Positions 1 through 6,866 are shown, counted from the first letter of the stretch. The stretch is DNA of 11,157 bases from an uncultured Lachnospiraceae bacterium (GCA_947589175.1 CANPZR010000059.1:1-11157); one strand, 5' to 3'. Program-made: numbers and translations. The notes: generated from the sequence alone by a model not told the origin.

Positions 1-90
1 TTGACGCTTGAGAATGAGACAAATAGGAACATACGGATAATTGCTGAAGGACATCTGGATTTGAGCCGGAAATTAGAACAAATAGCATAA
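1..90 (+). CDS. C-terminal end of a small coiled-coil-type hypothetical protein (partial)
   Basis: Frame 1 is open from the window edge to TAA at 88-90, giving 29 residues that include ENETNRNIRIIAEGHLDLSR and end in KLEQIA. From memory this resembles the end of small, heptad-rich Firmicutes proteins of unknown function, often annotated as hypothetical or phage-related, whose tails carry a similar 'IENxTNxNIxIIAEGHLDLxRKL' segment. The true start lies upstream of the window, so domain content and length cannot be judged. It reads in the same direction as csoR, but a promoter and two operators lie between them, so it is probably a separate unit. I see no clear hairpin terminator behind it. Confidence 0.55.
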   Translation: MTLENETNRNIRIIAEGHLDLSRKLEQIA

Positions 91-114
91 AAGATTGTAG
101 AAAAAAATTTCTGC

Positions 115-143
115 TTGCAATATACCCCCTAGGAGTATATAAT
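115..143 (+). promoter_or_regulatory. Sigma-A promoter of the csoR-copA operon
   Basis: TTGCAA (115-120) and a perfect TATAAT (138-143) are separated by exactly 17 bp. The expected start site is near 150, leaving about 100 nt of leader before csoR. The spacer and the start-site region are each occupied by a CsoR-type palindrome, so this is the natural control point for copper. Confidence 0.8.
122..138 (+). promoter_or_regulatory. CsoR operator 1, in the -35/-10 spacer
   Basis: A 17-bp imperfect palindrome with ATAC and GTAT ends around a C-run and a G-rich half (ATACCCCCTAGGAGTAT). CsoR-family operators are GC-rich pseudo-palindromes of the type TACCC-N-GGGGTA. It fills the spacer between the promoter hexamers, so a bound repressor would cover the RNA polymerase site. 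Apo-CsoR binding with release by Cu(I) is known for the family and inferred here. Confidence 0.75.
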
Positions 144-160
144 ATACCCTACGGGGGTAT
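144..160 (+). promoter_or_regulatory. CsoR operator 2, over the transcription start
   Basis: ATACCCTACGGGGGTAT closely resembles the CsoR site of Bacillus copZA. It begins immediately after the -10 element and spans the predicted start site. Its centre (152) is 22 bp from the centre of operator 1 (130), about two helical turns, so two repressor assemblies could sit on the same DNA face. Relative to operator 1 the long C-run lies on the opposite strand. Confidence 0.8.
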
Positions 161-252
161 TTGTTATGCCCACAGAGTATATTGCTGTTGGAATCATAAG
201 TTTATATACTAACACAAAATTATGGATATATGAAGAATAAAAGGAGAGCCTA

Positions 253-612
253 ATGGAAGGGAACTACAAAGAGAACCCAAATGAAACCCTAAATGAAAAT
301 CAGAACGAAACCAGCGAGAGGGACTGCTGCTGTCACCGGACGAAGAAGCGGTCGGAGAAGGAGTACAAGGATCTGATTCATCGTCTGAACCGCATTGAGG
401 GGCAGATTCGGGGAATCCGTGGGATGGTGGAGCGGGACGCCTACTGTCCGGACATTCTGACCCAGGTCGCGGCGGCCAACGCGGCGCTGAACAGCTTCAA
501 CAAGGTGCTGCTGGCGAACCACATACGGACATGCGTGACGCAAGACATTAAGGAGGACCGGGAGGAGACAGTGGATGAATTGGTAGCGGTCCTTCAGAAG
601 CTGATGAAGTAA
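253..612 (+). CDS. csoR: CsoR-type copper-sensing transcriptional repressor
   Basis: A 119-residue protein of the CsoR/RcnR (DUF156) all-helical repressor family. Cys65 (in AYCPD), His90 and Cys94 (HIRTC) have the same spacing (25 and 4) as Cys36-His61-Cys65 of Mycobacterium CsoR, the trigonal Cu(I) site. Helix 1 carries the family segment LIHRLNRIEGQIRGI (41-55). In this family the apo-protein binds operator DNA and Cu(I) releases it. An N-terminal extension of about 30 residues, acidic and Asn-rich, ends in three cysteines and a histidine (Cys25-Cys27, His28) and is not needed for the core fold. The ATG at 253 has AAGGAG (241-246) at 6-nt spacing. It is the first gene of the operon with copA and should autoregulate through the operators at 122-160. 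A sensor of another thiophilic signal, such as sulfane sulfur (CstR-like), is less likely given His90 and the neighbouring copper ATPase. Confidence 0.93.
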   Translation: MEGNYKENPNETLNENQNETSERDCCCHRTKKRSEKEYKDLIHRLNRIEGQIRGIRGMVERDAYCPDILTQVAAANAALNSFNKVLLANHIRTCVTQDIKEDREETVDELVAVLQKLMK

Positions 613-628
613 GAAATGAAAGATGAGT

Positions 629-670
629 TTCTTCGCGACAAGTCGCTAGAGCGAACTTGTCCGCTCAGAA
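629..670 (+). other. Intercistronic hairpin between csoR and copA
   Basis: Arms ACAAGTCGC (638-646) and GCGAACTTGT (651-660) pair around a 4-nt loop with one bulged base. Outer pairing continues imperfectly to TTCT (629-632) with AGAA (667-670). There is no T-run, so it is unlikely to be a terminator. It may stabilise or process the mRNA, tune copA output relative to csoR, or be one copy of a dispersed palindromic repeat. No second copy is evident in this window. Confidence 0.45.
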
Positions 671-715
671 ATGAGGATTAGTAAGAGAAAAAGCGATTCA
701 GAAAAGAGGGTCTTT

Positions 716-3424
716 ATGAGACAATATATTGTAACAGGAATGAGCTGCGCCGCCTGCAGCGCGCGGGTGGAGAAAGCAGTGGGAAAGGTCGAGGGCGTGG
801 AGAGCTGCTCGGTCAGCCTTCTGACCAATTCCATGGGCGTGGAGGGCACGGCGTCGGATAGCGAAATTATCCAGGCGGTGGAGCGTGCCGGATACGGCGC
901 CCGGGTCAAAAACACAGGCGCCGGAAGAAGCACCGCTTCCGGAGGCGGAAGCACTTATAGCGGAGACAACACTTCCAGCGCAAGTACCACTTCTGATGGA
1001 AGCAACGCTTCCATTGATAGCGGACAGAACGGAGCGCAGTCCTCCGGATTTGACGACGGCGCGGATGCGCTTTTAGACCGGGAGACGCCCCGGCTGAAAA
1101 AGAGGCTGCTTGCGTCGTTGATTTTTCTGGCGGCGCTGATGTATGTGTCGATGGGACACATGATGGCGGGCTGGCCGCTGCCTGCGTTTTTTGAGGGAAA
1201 TCCTGTGGCGACAGGACTTTTGCAGCTCCTTTTGACCATTATCATTATGGTGATTAACCAGAAATTTTTTATCAGCGGCTTTATGAGCCTGATTCACCGG
1301 GCGCCCAACATGGACGCGCTGGTGGCGCTGGGCTCCGGCGCGGCGTTTGTGTACAGCGTCTACTCTCTCTTTGCCATGACGGGAGCCCAGGCGGCCGGGG
1401 ACATGGAGAGAGCCATGATGTACATGCACGAGCTCTATTTTGAGTCGGCGGGCACGATTCTGTCGTTGATTACTCTGGGAAAAATGCTGGAGGCGCGCTC
1501 CAAGGGAAAGACTACGGATGCCTTGAAGGGTCTGATGAAACTTGCTCCTCAGAAGGCCGTCGTGGTGCGCGGGGGCGAGGAGCGTGAAGTCGATATACGG
1601 GAAGTGAAAAAAGGAGATATTTTCGTGGTGCGTCCGGGGGAAAATATCCCGGTAGACGGCGTGGTGCGGGAAGGCAGTAGCGCGGTCAATGAGGCGGCTC
1701 TGACCGGGGAGAGCATCCCGGTGGACAAGGAGGCCGGGGACGAGGTGTCGGCGGCCACGGTGAACCAGTCCGGTTTCTTGCGCTGTGAGGCTACGCGGGT
1801 GGGAGAGGACACGACGCTGTCCCAGATTATCCGCATGGTCAGCGACGCGGCAGCCACGAAGGCGCCGATTGCCAAGGTGGCGGACCGAGTGTCGGGCGTA
1901 TTTGTCCCGATTGTTATAGGGATTGCCATTGTCACGCTGGCGGCGTGGCTCCTAGCGGGGCAGACGGTGGGCTACGCGCTGGCCAGGGCCATTTCCGTAC
2001 TGGTAATCAGCTGCCCCTGCGCGCTGGGACTGGCCACGCCGGTGGCCATTATGGTGGGAAATGGCGTGGGCGCGAAAAATGGAATTATGTTTAAGACGGC
2101 GGCTTCTCTGGAGGCGACGGGAAAGGTATCTGTGGTGGCGCTAGACAAGACGGGCACCATTACGGAGGGCGACCCGCGGGTGACGGATATTTTGCCCGCG
2201 GAGGGCGTGACGGAACAGGAACTTTTGCAGTGCGCCGGGGCGCTGGAAGCAAAGAGCGAGCACCCGTTAGCCCGGGCGGTCATGATTCATGTGCGGGAGC
2301 GGGGAATCTCCTTTGCGCAGGCGGAGGAATTTCAGGCTTTGCCAGGCAATGGACTGCGGGGAGTCAGAGAGGGAAAGCGGTTATTGGGCGGCAATGCTTC
2401 TTTTGTGGGCGAACAGGTAGTGATGCCCGGTCCGTGGCGGGAGCGGGCGGAAAATCTGGCGGATGAGGGCAAGACGCCTCTGTTTTTCGCGGAGGAGGAC
2501 CGGCTGCTCGGCATAGTGGCCGTGGCGGATGTGGTCAAGGAGGACAGCGCCGAGGCCATTGAGGAACTGCGCAATATGGGAATCCGGGTGGTCATGGTCA
2601 CCGGAGACAATGAGGGGACGGCGCGTGCCATCGCCGCAAGAGCCGGTATCCTCAGCGAAAATGTAATTGCCGGCGTTCTGCCCGGCGATAAGGAAGCCGT
2701 AATCGAAGCGCTCCAGAAGGAAGGCAAGGTGGCGATGGTGGGGGATGGCATCAACGACGCGCCCGCGCTGACACGCGCCGACATGGGAATTGCCATCGGA
2801 GCCGGGACGGACATTGCCGTGGACGCGGCGGACGTGGTGCTGATGAAAAGCAGGCTGCGGGACGTGCCGGCGGCGATCCGGCTGAGCCGGGGGACGCTGC
2901 GGAACATTCACGAGAACCTGTTCTGGGCATTTATCTACAATATTATCGGGATTCCGCTGGCGGCGGGTGTGTGGATTCCGCTCTTTGGCTGGCAGTTAAA
3001 TCCCATGTTCGGGGCGGCGGCCATGAGCCTGTCCAGCTTTTGCGTGGTAACGAACGCCCTGCGGCTTAATTTTTTAAAAATCTATGATCCCAAGCGGGAT
3101 TATAAGATAAAGAAAAAACGCGTTAAAAATTGCGGTCGCGTCACGGACGAGAACATCCCAAATGACGGCTGCATTATGAATGGCGCGGGAAAAAAAGAAA
3201 GCGAGGAAATGAAAATGACAAAGACAATGAACATTGAGGGAATGATGTGCGAGCACTGCGAGAACCGCGTGAAAAAGACTTTGGAGGCTATGCCTCAGGT
3301 GGATGAGGCGCAGGTGAGCCACGAAAAGGGAACGGCGGTCGTTACCCTGAACGCGGACGTATCGGACGAGGAGCTGAAAAAGGCAGTGGAGGAGCAGGAC
3401 TACAAGGTGACTTCCATCGCGTGA
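716..3424 (+). CDS. copA: Cu(I)-exporting P1B-type ATPase with N- and C-terminal heavy-metal domains
   Basis: This protein pumps Cu(I) out of the cytoplasm using ATP. The start at 716 gives 902 residues and has AGAGGG (704-709) 6 nt upstream; an in-frame ATG at 671 has no ribosome binding site. In order: an HMA domain with GMSCAAC (Cys11, Cys14); a Ser/Gly/Thr-rich linker (about 65-122); helices near 131-150, 167-185, 200-219 and 242-257; the actuator motif TGES (330-333); the membrane CPC (433-435); the phosphorylation site DKTGT (Asp477); SEHP (514-517); GDGINDAP (676-683); then two last helices with YN (741-742) and MSLSS (770-774). CPC, YN and MxxSS together mark the Cu(I) class P1B-1. 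After a linker of about 45 residues comes a second HMA domain with GMMCEHC (Cys845, Cys848), resembling the chaperone CopZ. The protein is longer than a typical bacterial CopA mainly because of this tail. It follows csoR by about 100 bp and is cotranscribed with it. Substrate specificity is inferred from motifs and the CsoR neighbour. Confidence 0.95.
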   Translation: MRQYIVTGMSCAACSARVEKAVGKVEGVESCSVSLLTNSMGVEGTASDSEIIQAVERAGYGARVKNTGAGRSTASGGGSTYSGDNTSSASTTSDGSNASIDSGQNGAQSSGFDDGADALLDRETPRLKKRLLASLIFLAALMYVSMGHMMAGWPLPAFFEGNPVATGLLQLLLTIIIMVINQKFFISGFMSLIHRAPNMDALVALGSGAAFVYSVYSLFAMTGAQAAGDMERAMMYMHELYFESAGTILSLITLGKMLEARSKGKTTDALKGLMKLAPQKAVVVRGGEEREVDIREVKKGDIFVVRPGENIPVDGVVREGSSAVNEAALTGESIPVDKEAGDEVSAATVNQSGFLRCEATRVGEDTTLSQIIRMVSDAAATKAPIAKVADRVSGVFVPIVIGIAIVTLAAWLLAGQTVGYALARAISVLVISCPCALGLATPVAIMVGNGVGAKNGIMFKTAASLEATGKVSVVALDKTGTITEGDPRVTDILPAEGVTEQELLQCAGALEAKSEHPLARAVMIHVRERGISFAQAEEFQALPGNGLRGVREGKRLLGGNASFVGEQVVMPGPWRERAENLADEGKTPLFFAEEDRLLGIVAVADVVKEDSAEAIEELRNMGIRVVMVTGDNEGTARAIAARAGILSENVIAGVLPGDKEAVIEALQKEGKVAMVGDGINDAPALTRADMGIAIGAGTDIAVDAADVVLMKSRLRDVPAAIRLSRGTLRNIHENLFWAFIYNIIGIPLAAGVWIPLFGWQLNPMFGAAAMSLSSFCVVTNALRLNFLKIYDPKRDYKIKKKRVKNCGRVTDENIPNDGCIMNGAGKKESEEMKMTKTMNIEGMMCEHCENRVKKTLEAMPQVDEAQVSHEKGTAVVTLNADVSDEELKKAVEEQDYKVTSIA
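3203..3217 (+). promoter_or_regulatory. Candidate internal ribosome binding site and start for a free CopZ-like domain
   Basis: Inside copA, GAGGA (3203-3207) lies 7 nt before an in-frame ATG (3215-3217). Translation from there would give a 69-residue protein starting MTKTMNIEGMMCEHC, which has the size and layout of a stand-alone CopZ copper chaperone, ending at the copA stop (3424). A second ATG at 3209 is too close to the purine run. This may be a relic of a once separate copZ gene or a working internal start. Purine-rich coding sequence can mimic such a site by chance. Confidence 0.35.
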
Positions 3425-3441
3425 TGAAAGCAGAGAGCCAC

Positions 3442-3484
3442 AGGGTCGTGTATTTTGCAGTGATGTGAAATACATGACCCTTTT
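3442..3484 (+). terminator. Rho-independent terminator after copA
   Basis: Arms of 14 nt (3442-3455 and 3468-3481) pair with only one G-U wobble, around a 12-nt loop, and are followed by TTTT (3481-3484). The T-run is short, so termination may be incomplete. It starts 17 bp after the copA stop and closes the copper operon. Confidence 0.7.
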
Positions 3485-3504
3485 GATATTAAAATCATAG
3501 AATA
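3477..3504 (+). promoter_or_regulatory. Sigma-K-type (late mother cell) promoter of dpaAB
   Basis: AC (3477-3478), a 17-bp gap, and CATAGAATA (3496-3504) match the published Bacillus sigma-K consensus AC-N17-CATANNNTA. The start site would be near 3511, about 30 nt before dpaA. In B. subtilis the spoVF operon is expressed from sigma-K in the mother cell, so site and genes agree. The -35 part lies inside the right arm of the copA terminator. No sigma-A-like pair competes in this gap. Confidence 0.6.
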
Positions 3505-3541
3505 AATAATAAGAAATATATGCTTATAAACGGAGGTCTAT

Positions 3542-4321
3542 ATGAGCGTTTATCATTTTCTTGTGCTGGGATCCGAGCGCCGTCAGCGCTATCTCGCGGA
3601 GCTTTTGCGGGAGCGGGGGCATGCTGTGAAAGAAGCGGAGGAAAACCCGCCAGAGCACTACGACGCGGCGCTGCTCCCGGTTCCGGAGACAGGGAAATAT
3701 CTGCGCGCGAATCTGGAAAATTTTCAGGCGAGGCAGAAAATCTACGGCTGCAATTTTCCCGTGGATCTGCTGGAGGAGTGCGGACGGAGGGGATTGTGCT
3801 GCATCGACTACATGAAGGCGGAGGGCGTCGCCAGCAAAAACGCCATTGCCACGGCGGAGGGCGCGATCGCGGAGGCGCTGAAGGGAGCCTGCGTCAGCAT
3901 CCACGGCAGCCGGGCCTTGGTGGCGGGGTACGGGCGCTGCGGGGAGGTGCTGGCGGATAAGCTCCTCTCTTTGCGGGCGGAAGTGACCGCGTTAGACAGA
4001 AAGGGAGAAAAGCGGGCCAAAGCCGCCGCCCATGGCTGCCAGGTCCTCTCCTTTGAGGAGGCGCCGGAGGCGATGGGGCAGTTTGACTACATTTTTAACA
4101 CGATTCCGGCCCCGGTGCTGACAGAATCCCTTCTCCGGCACATAAAAAAAGAGTCGGTCATCATTGACATCGCCTCGCGTCCGGGGGGAGTGGATTATTC
4201 CTACTGCGAAAAAAGGGGAATAAACGCCCGGCTGTGCCTGGGACTTCCCGGTAAATATGCACCAAAATCTGCCGCTCAAATATTATTGGAAGTAATAGAG
4301 AAAACAATAGCGGGCAGGTAG
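3542..4321 (+). CDS. dpaA: Dipicolinate synthase subunit A
   Basis: With DpaB this subunit makes dipicolinic acid from the dihydrodipicolinate-pathway intermediate in the mother cell; the product is loaded into the spore core as its calcium chelate. The protein has 259 residues. The N-terminal part begins with VLGSERRQ, as in the family's first nucleotide-fold domain. A helix NAIATAEGAIAEA (100-112) leads into a Rossmann fold with VAGYGRCGE, where GYGRCG (129-134) is the GxGxxG dinucleotide-binding turn, followed by FNTIPAPVL and IDIASRPGGVDY. The start at 3542 has GGAGG (3532-3536) at 5-nt spacing. It is about 40 residues shorter than B. subtilis SpoVFA (297 aa, from memory), mostly before the Rossmann domain. 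dpaB follows after 6 bp, so the two form one unit, probably under sigma-K. Confidence 0.93.
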   Translation: MSVYHFLVLGSERRQRYLAELLRERGHAVKEAEENPPEHYDAALLPVPETGKYLRANLENFQARQKIYGCNFPVDLLEECGRRGLCCIDYMKAEGVASKNAIATAEGAIAEALKGACVSIHGSRALVAGYGRCGEVLADKLLSLRAEVTALDRKGEKRAKAAAHGCQVLSFEEAPEAMGQFDYIFNTIPAPVLTESLLRHIKKESVIIDIASRPGGVDYSYCEKRGINARLCLGLPGKYAPKSAAQILLEVIEKTIAGR

Positions 4322-4327
4322 CGGAAT

Positions 4328-4909
4328 ATGAGCAAAGAGAAGGAGCGAACCGTTGGCTTTGCCATAACCGGTTCTTTTTGCACATACGAGAAAATCAAAG
4401 AGGTACTGAGACAGCTGGTAGAGCAGGGCGACCGCGTGATTCCCATTTTTTCGGATCAGGCCCAGAATATAAACAGCCGTTTTGGAAACGCCAGGGATTT
4501 CATCATCGAGGTCCAGCAGATCACGGGAGAGCACGGGATTTTTACAATCCAGGAGGCGGAGCCGATCGGGCCCAAGGCGCTTTTGGACATTCTGGTGATT
4601 GCCCCCTGTACGGGAAATACCCTGGCGAAACTCAGCCACGGAATCACCGATTCGCCGGTTCTGATGGCGGCGAAGGCGCACATGAGAAATGAGCGGCCCG
4701 TGGTCGTGGGCGTATCGACCAACGACGCGCTGGGCGCCAACCTGAAAAACATCGGGGAGCTGATGAATACGAAAAATATGTATTTTGTGCCCTTTGGACA
4801 GGACGACTGCGTGAAAAAGCCGAAATCGATGGTTGCCCACTGGGAGCTCGTAAGCGACACGGTCGCCGCGGCCCTGGAGGGCCGCCAGCTCCAGCCGGTC
4901 ATACGATAA
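4328..4909 (+). CDS. dpaB: Dipicolinate synthase subunit B (flavoprotein-type)
   Basis: The second dipicolinate synthase subunit, of the flavoprotein (UbiX/Dfp-like) fold. At 193 residues it is close to the roughly 200 of SpoVFB. Visible signatures are GFAITGSFCTY near the N-terminus (10-20), the loop IAPCTGNTLAKL (91-102, Cys93), then TDSPVLMAAKAHMR and VGVSTNDALGANLKNIG, all characteristic of this family. It starts 6 bp after the dpaA stop with only a weak purine run (AGCGGA) upstream, which suggests translation coupled to dpaA. Its stop lies 7 bp before a strong hairpin terminator shared with the convergent asparagine synthetase gene. Confidence 0.93.
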   Translation: MSKEKERTVGFAITGSFCTYEKIKEVLRQLVEQGDRVIPIFSDQAQNINSRFGNARDFIIEVQQITGEHGIFTIQEAEPIGPKALLDILVIAPCTGNTLAKLSHGITDSPVLMAAKAHMRNERPVVVGVSTNDALGANLKNIGELMNTKNMYFVPFGQDDCVKKPKSMVAHWELVSDTVAAALEGRQLQPVIR

Positions 4910-4916
4910 AATTATG

Positions 4917-4953
4917 GGTGTCCCTACAGCTGCAGGGACACCTTATATTTTTT
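4917..4953. terminator. Convergent terminator between dpaB and the asparagine synthetase gene
   Basis: GGTGTCCCT (4917-4925) and AGGGACACC (4934-4942) form a perfect 9-bp stem with an 8-nt loop. On the plus strand it is followed by a T-rich tract ending in six Ts (to 4953). On the minus strand the tract read after the stem is ATAATTTTA, weaker but T-rich, so the site can serve both genes. The stop codon of the minus-strand gene (4924-4926) lies inside the stem. Confidence 0.85.
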
Positions 4954-6777
4954 CAGAAAATAATCAAACTGCAGAAGATAGGCGATCATCTGCGGCCCCG
5001 CCATGAGCTGGCCGTACCAGGGAGAGCCGTAATCTTTTGGGTTATCCAAAAACTGGTTCAGGGCGGGCATATTGAGAAGGGGGCGCAGGGGGCTTCCCGC
5101 GTCGGCCAGAGATTCCCTCAGCCGTCCGGCCAGAAGGTTTTCGTAGTACGGGTTATAGGTCTTGGGGTAGGGGCTTTTTCGGCGGAACAAAATCTCCTCC
5201 GGCAATAGCCCGCGGGACGCCTGCCGCAGAATATTTTTCACCACGCCGCCCTTCGCCTTCATCTCCCAGGGGATGTTAAAGACGTAGTCCACTAACTTCC
5301 GGTCGGCGAAGGGAACTCTTGCCTCCAGGCCGGAGTACATGCTGGTGCGGTCCATCCGGTTCAGAAGCGTCTGCATGAAAAAGCGGATGTTCAGATAGCC
5401 GATGCGCCGCCTGTTAGTCTCCGTCTCATTTTCCTCCGGCAGCACGTTGATTTCCCGGATGAAGCGGCAGTAGACGTCCTGCACATACTCCTCCATGCAA
5501 AGGCTTTCCGTCAGCTCCGTCGCCAGAAGGGCCTTTCGCGGAGCCAGGGAGGGCGTCCAGGGGAAGGTGCCGGAGCTTAGCATTTCCTCCCGGTGGAACC
5601 ACGGATAGCCGCCGAACACCTCGTCGGCGCACTCGCCGGTGAGGACTACCTTGTGGGTGTGGCTCACCTCCTCGCAGAAGTGCTGGAGGGAGGAGTCGAT
5701 ATCCGCCATGCAGGGCAGGTCGTGGGCGTCCACGGAGCGGGTCAGAAGGTCGGCCTGCCTGTGATTGCCGCACTCCAGATAGTGGTGGTCGGATCCGAGG
5801 AAGGACACCATTTTTTCCACATAGGGACGGTCCTGGGAGGGCTGGAAGGAGTTGGCCTTAAAGTACTTGTCGTTTTCCTTGAAATCAAAGGAATACGTGG
5901 TCAGCGTCTCTCCCCTTTTTTTCAGCTCCGCCCCGCAGACTGCGGAGACCACGCTCGAATCCACCCCGCCGGAGAGGAAGGTGCATATCGGCACATCCGA
6001 CACCATCTGCCGTCGGATGGCGTCCTGGATGAGAAAGGACGCCTTTTCCACCGTCTCCTCGTAGGAATCCGTGTGGGGACGGCTTATGAGACGGTAGTAG
6101 CGGGTGATTTTCCTGCCGTACCGGCTGCAGGTCATGTAGCTGCCGGGCAGCAGCTCGTAAAAATCCTTGAAAACGCCGCAGCCTGGCGAGCGGGCCGGTC
6201 CCAGGGACAAAATCTCGTTGAGGCCGTTTTTGTCTAACACTGCCTTTACTCCCGGATAGCACAGACAGCCCTTGGGCTCCGAGGCGAAGATGAGCGTGTC
6301 TTTGAGAGCGGTGTAGAACAGCGGTTTTACGCCAAAGCAGTCCCGGAACAGCGTCAGGATGTCGTGTCGCTCGTCGTAGATGGCAAAGGCGAAGATTCCG
6401 TCCACATCCTGAACGAAATCCGCCCCGAAGGTCATAAACGACAGCAGTAGAATTTCTGTGTCCGAGGTGGTCTGCCAGGAGACGTTTCGCGCCCTCAGCT
6501 TTTCTTTTAACTCATCCAGATTGTAGATTTCTCCATTGTACACGATGTGGTAGCCGAAGCCCTCCCGGTACTGGGACATGGGCTGCCGGCCGTTCTCCAG
6601 GTCAATGATCGACAGTCTTGTGTGGGCCAGGCCGCAGTGGTCCGTGAGCAGGGTTCCGCTGTCGTCCGGCCCCCGGTGCCGGAGGCTCTGCCTCATCTCG
6701 GACAAAATAGGGGCGTAATATTTTTTTTGCTCGGAAAAAGCCGCAGAGGGGCTGTAAAAACCGGAAATACCGCACAT
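4924..6777 (-). CDS. asnB: Asparagine synthetase (glutamine-hydrolysing), AsnO-like
   Basis: Makes asparagine from aspartate, glutamine and ATP in the cytoplasm. The start is set at 6777 (617 residues) because Met is followed directly by Cys2, the glutaminase nucleophile once Met is removed (MCGISGF), and GGAGGT (6785-6790) sits 7 nt upstream; an ATG at 6825 would bury the cysteine. The N-terminal Ntn domain shows RHRGPDD (33-39), RLSIID (54-59), NGEIYN (81-86) and SDTE (105-108). The synthetase domain has the PP-loop SGGVDSS (269-275) and GECADEVFGGYPWF (381-394), then KSPYPKT near the C-terminus. Segments such as GPARSPGCGVF, ENDKYFKANSFQPS and DLPCMADIDSSL recall, from memory, B. subtilis AsnO, the sporulation-expressed paralogue of AsnB. 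It converges on dpaAB and has a sigma-E-like promoter, which fits that role. The general enzyme assignment is firm; the AsnO subtype is less so. Confidence 0.93.
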   Translation of the reverse strand: MCGISGFYSPSAAFSEQKKYYAPILSEMRQSLRHRGPDDSGTLLTDHCGLAHTRLSIIDLENGRQPMSQYREGFGYHIVYNGEIYNLDELKEKLRARNVSWQTTSDTEILLLSFMTFGADFVQDVDGIFAFAIYDERHDILTLFRDCFGVKPLFYTALKDTLIFASEPKGCLCYPGVKAVLDKNGLNEILSLGPARSPGCGVFKDFYELLPGSYMTCSRYGRKITRYYRLISRPHTDSYEETVEKASFLIQDAIRRQMVSDVPICTFLSGGVDSSVVSAVCGAELKKRGETLTTYSFDFKENDKYFKANSFQPSQDRPYVEKMVSFLGSDHHYLECGNHRQADLLTRSVDAHDLPCMADIDSSLQHFCEEVSHTHKVVLTGECADEVFGGYPWFHREEMLSSGTFPWTPSLAPRKALLATELTESLCMEEYVQDVYCRFIREINVLPEENETETNRRRIGYLNIRFFMQTLLNRMDRTSMYSGLEARVPFADRKLVDYVFNIPWEMKAKGGVVKNILRQASRGLLPEEILFRRKSPYPKTYNPYYENLLAGRLRESLADAGSPLRPLLNMPALNQFLDNPKDYGSPWYGQLMAGPQMIAYLLQFDYFLKKYKVSLQL

Positions 6778-6866
6778 TTTCTTTACCTCCATTTCAAACG
6801 GACGATAACGGCAGCTATGCGCCATGGGACGAAGGAGCCGTTATGCGGGCGCCGCTTTGTACTGCT

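Noticed and set aside
176..210. Inverted repeat AGTATAT / ATATACT in the csoR leader
   Set aside because: AT-only 7-bp arms with a 21-nt loop are weak and expected by chance in this AT-rich stretch.
671..715. Earlier in-frame start for copA at 671
   Set aside because: No ribosome binding site precedes it and it lies at the edge of the intercistronic hairpin. The ATG at 716 has AGAGGG at good spacing and begins directly with the HMA domain.
2332..2911. Long antisense open frames across copA (e.g. 2332-2907 and 2381-2911, minus strand)
   Set aside because: Low-complexity translations, no ribosome binding sites or promoters, and they mirror the codon bias of copA.
5593..6237. Plus-strand open frame of 214 codons across the asparagine synthetase gene
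   Set aside because: No start signals and no recognisable domain; it lies wholly opposite a well-supported gene.
6778..6825. Earlier in-frame start for the asparagine synthetase at 6825
   Set aside because: It would place 16 residues before the catalytic Cys2, and the ribosome binding site GGAGGT would fall inside the gene.
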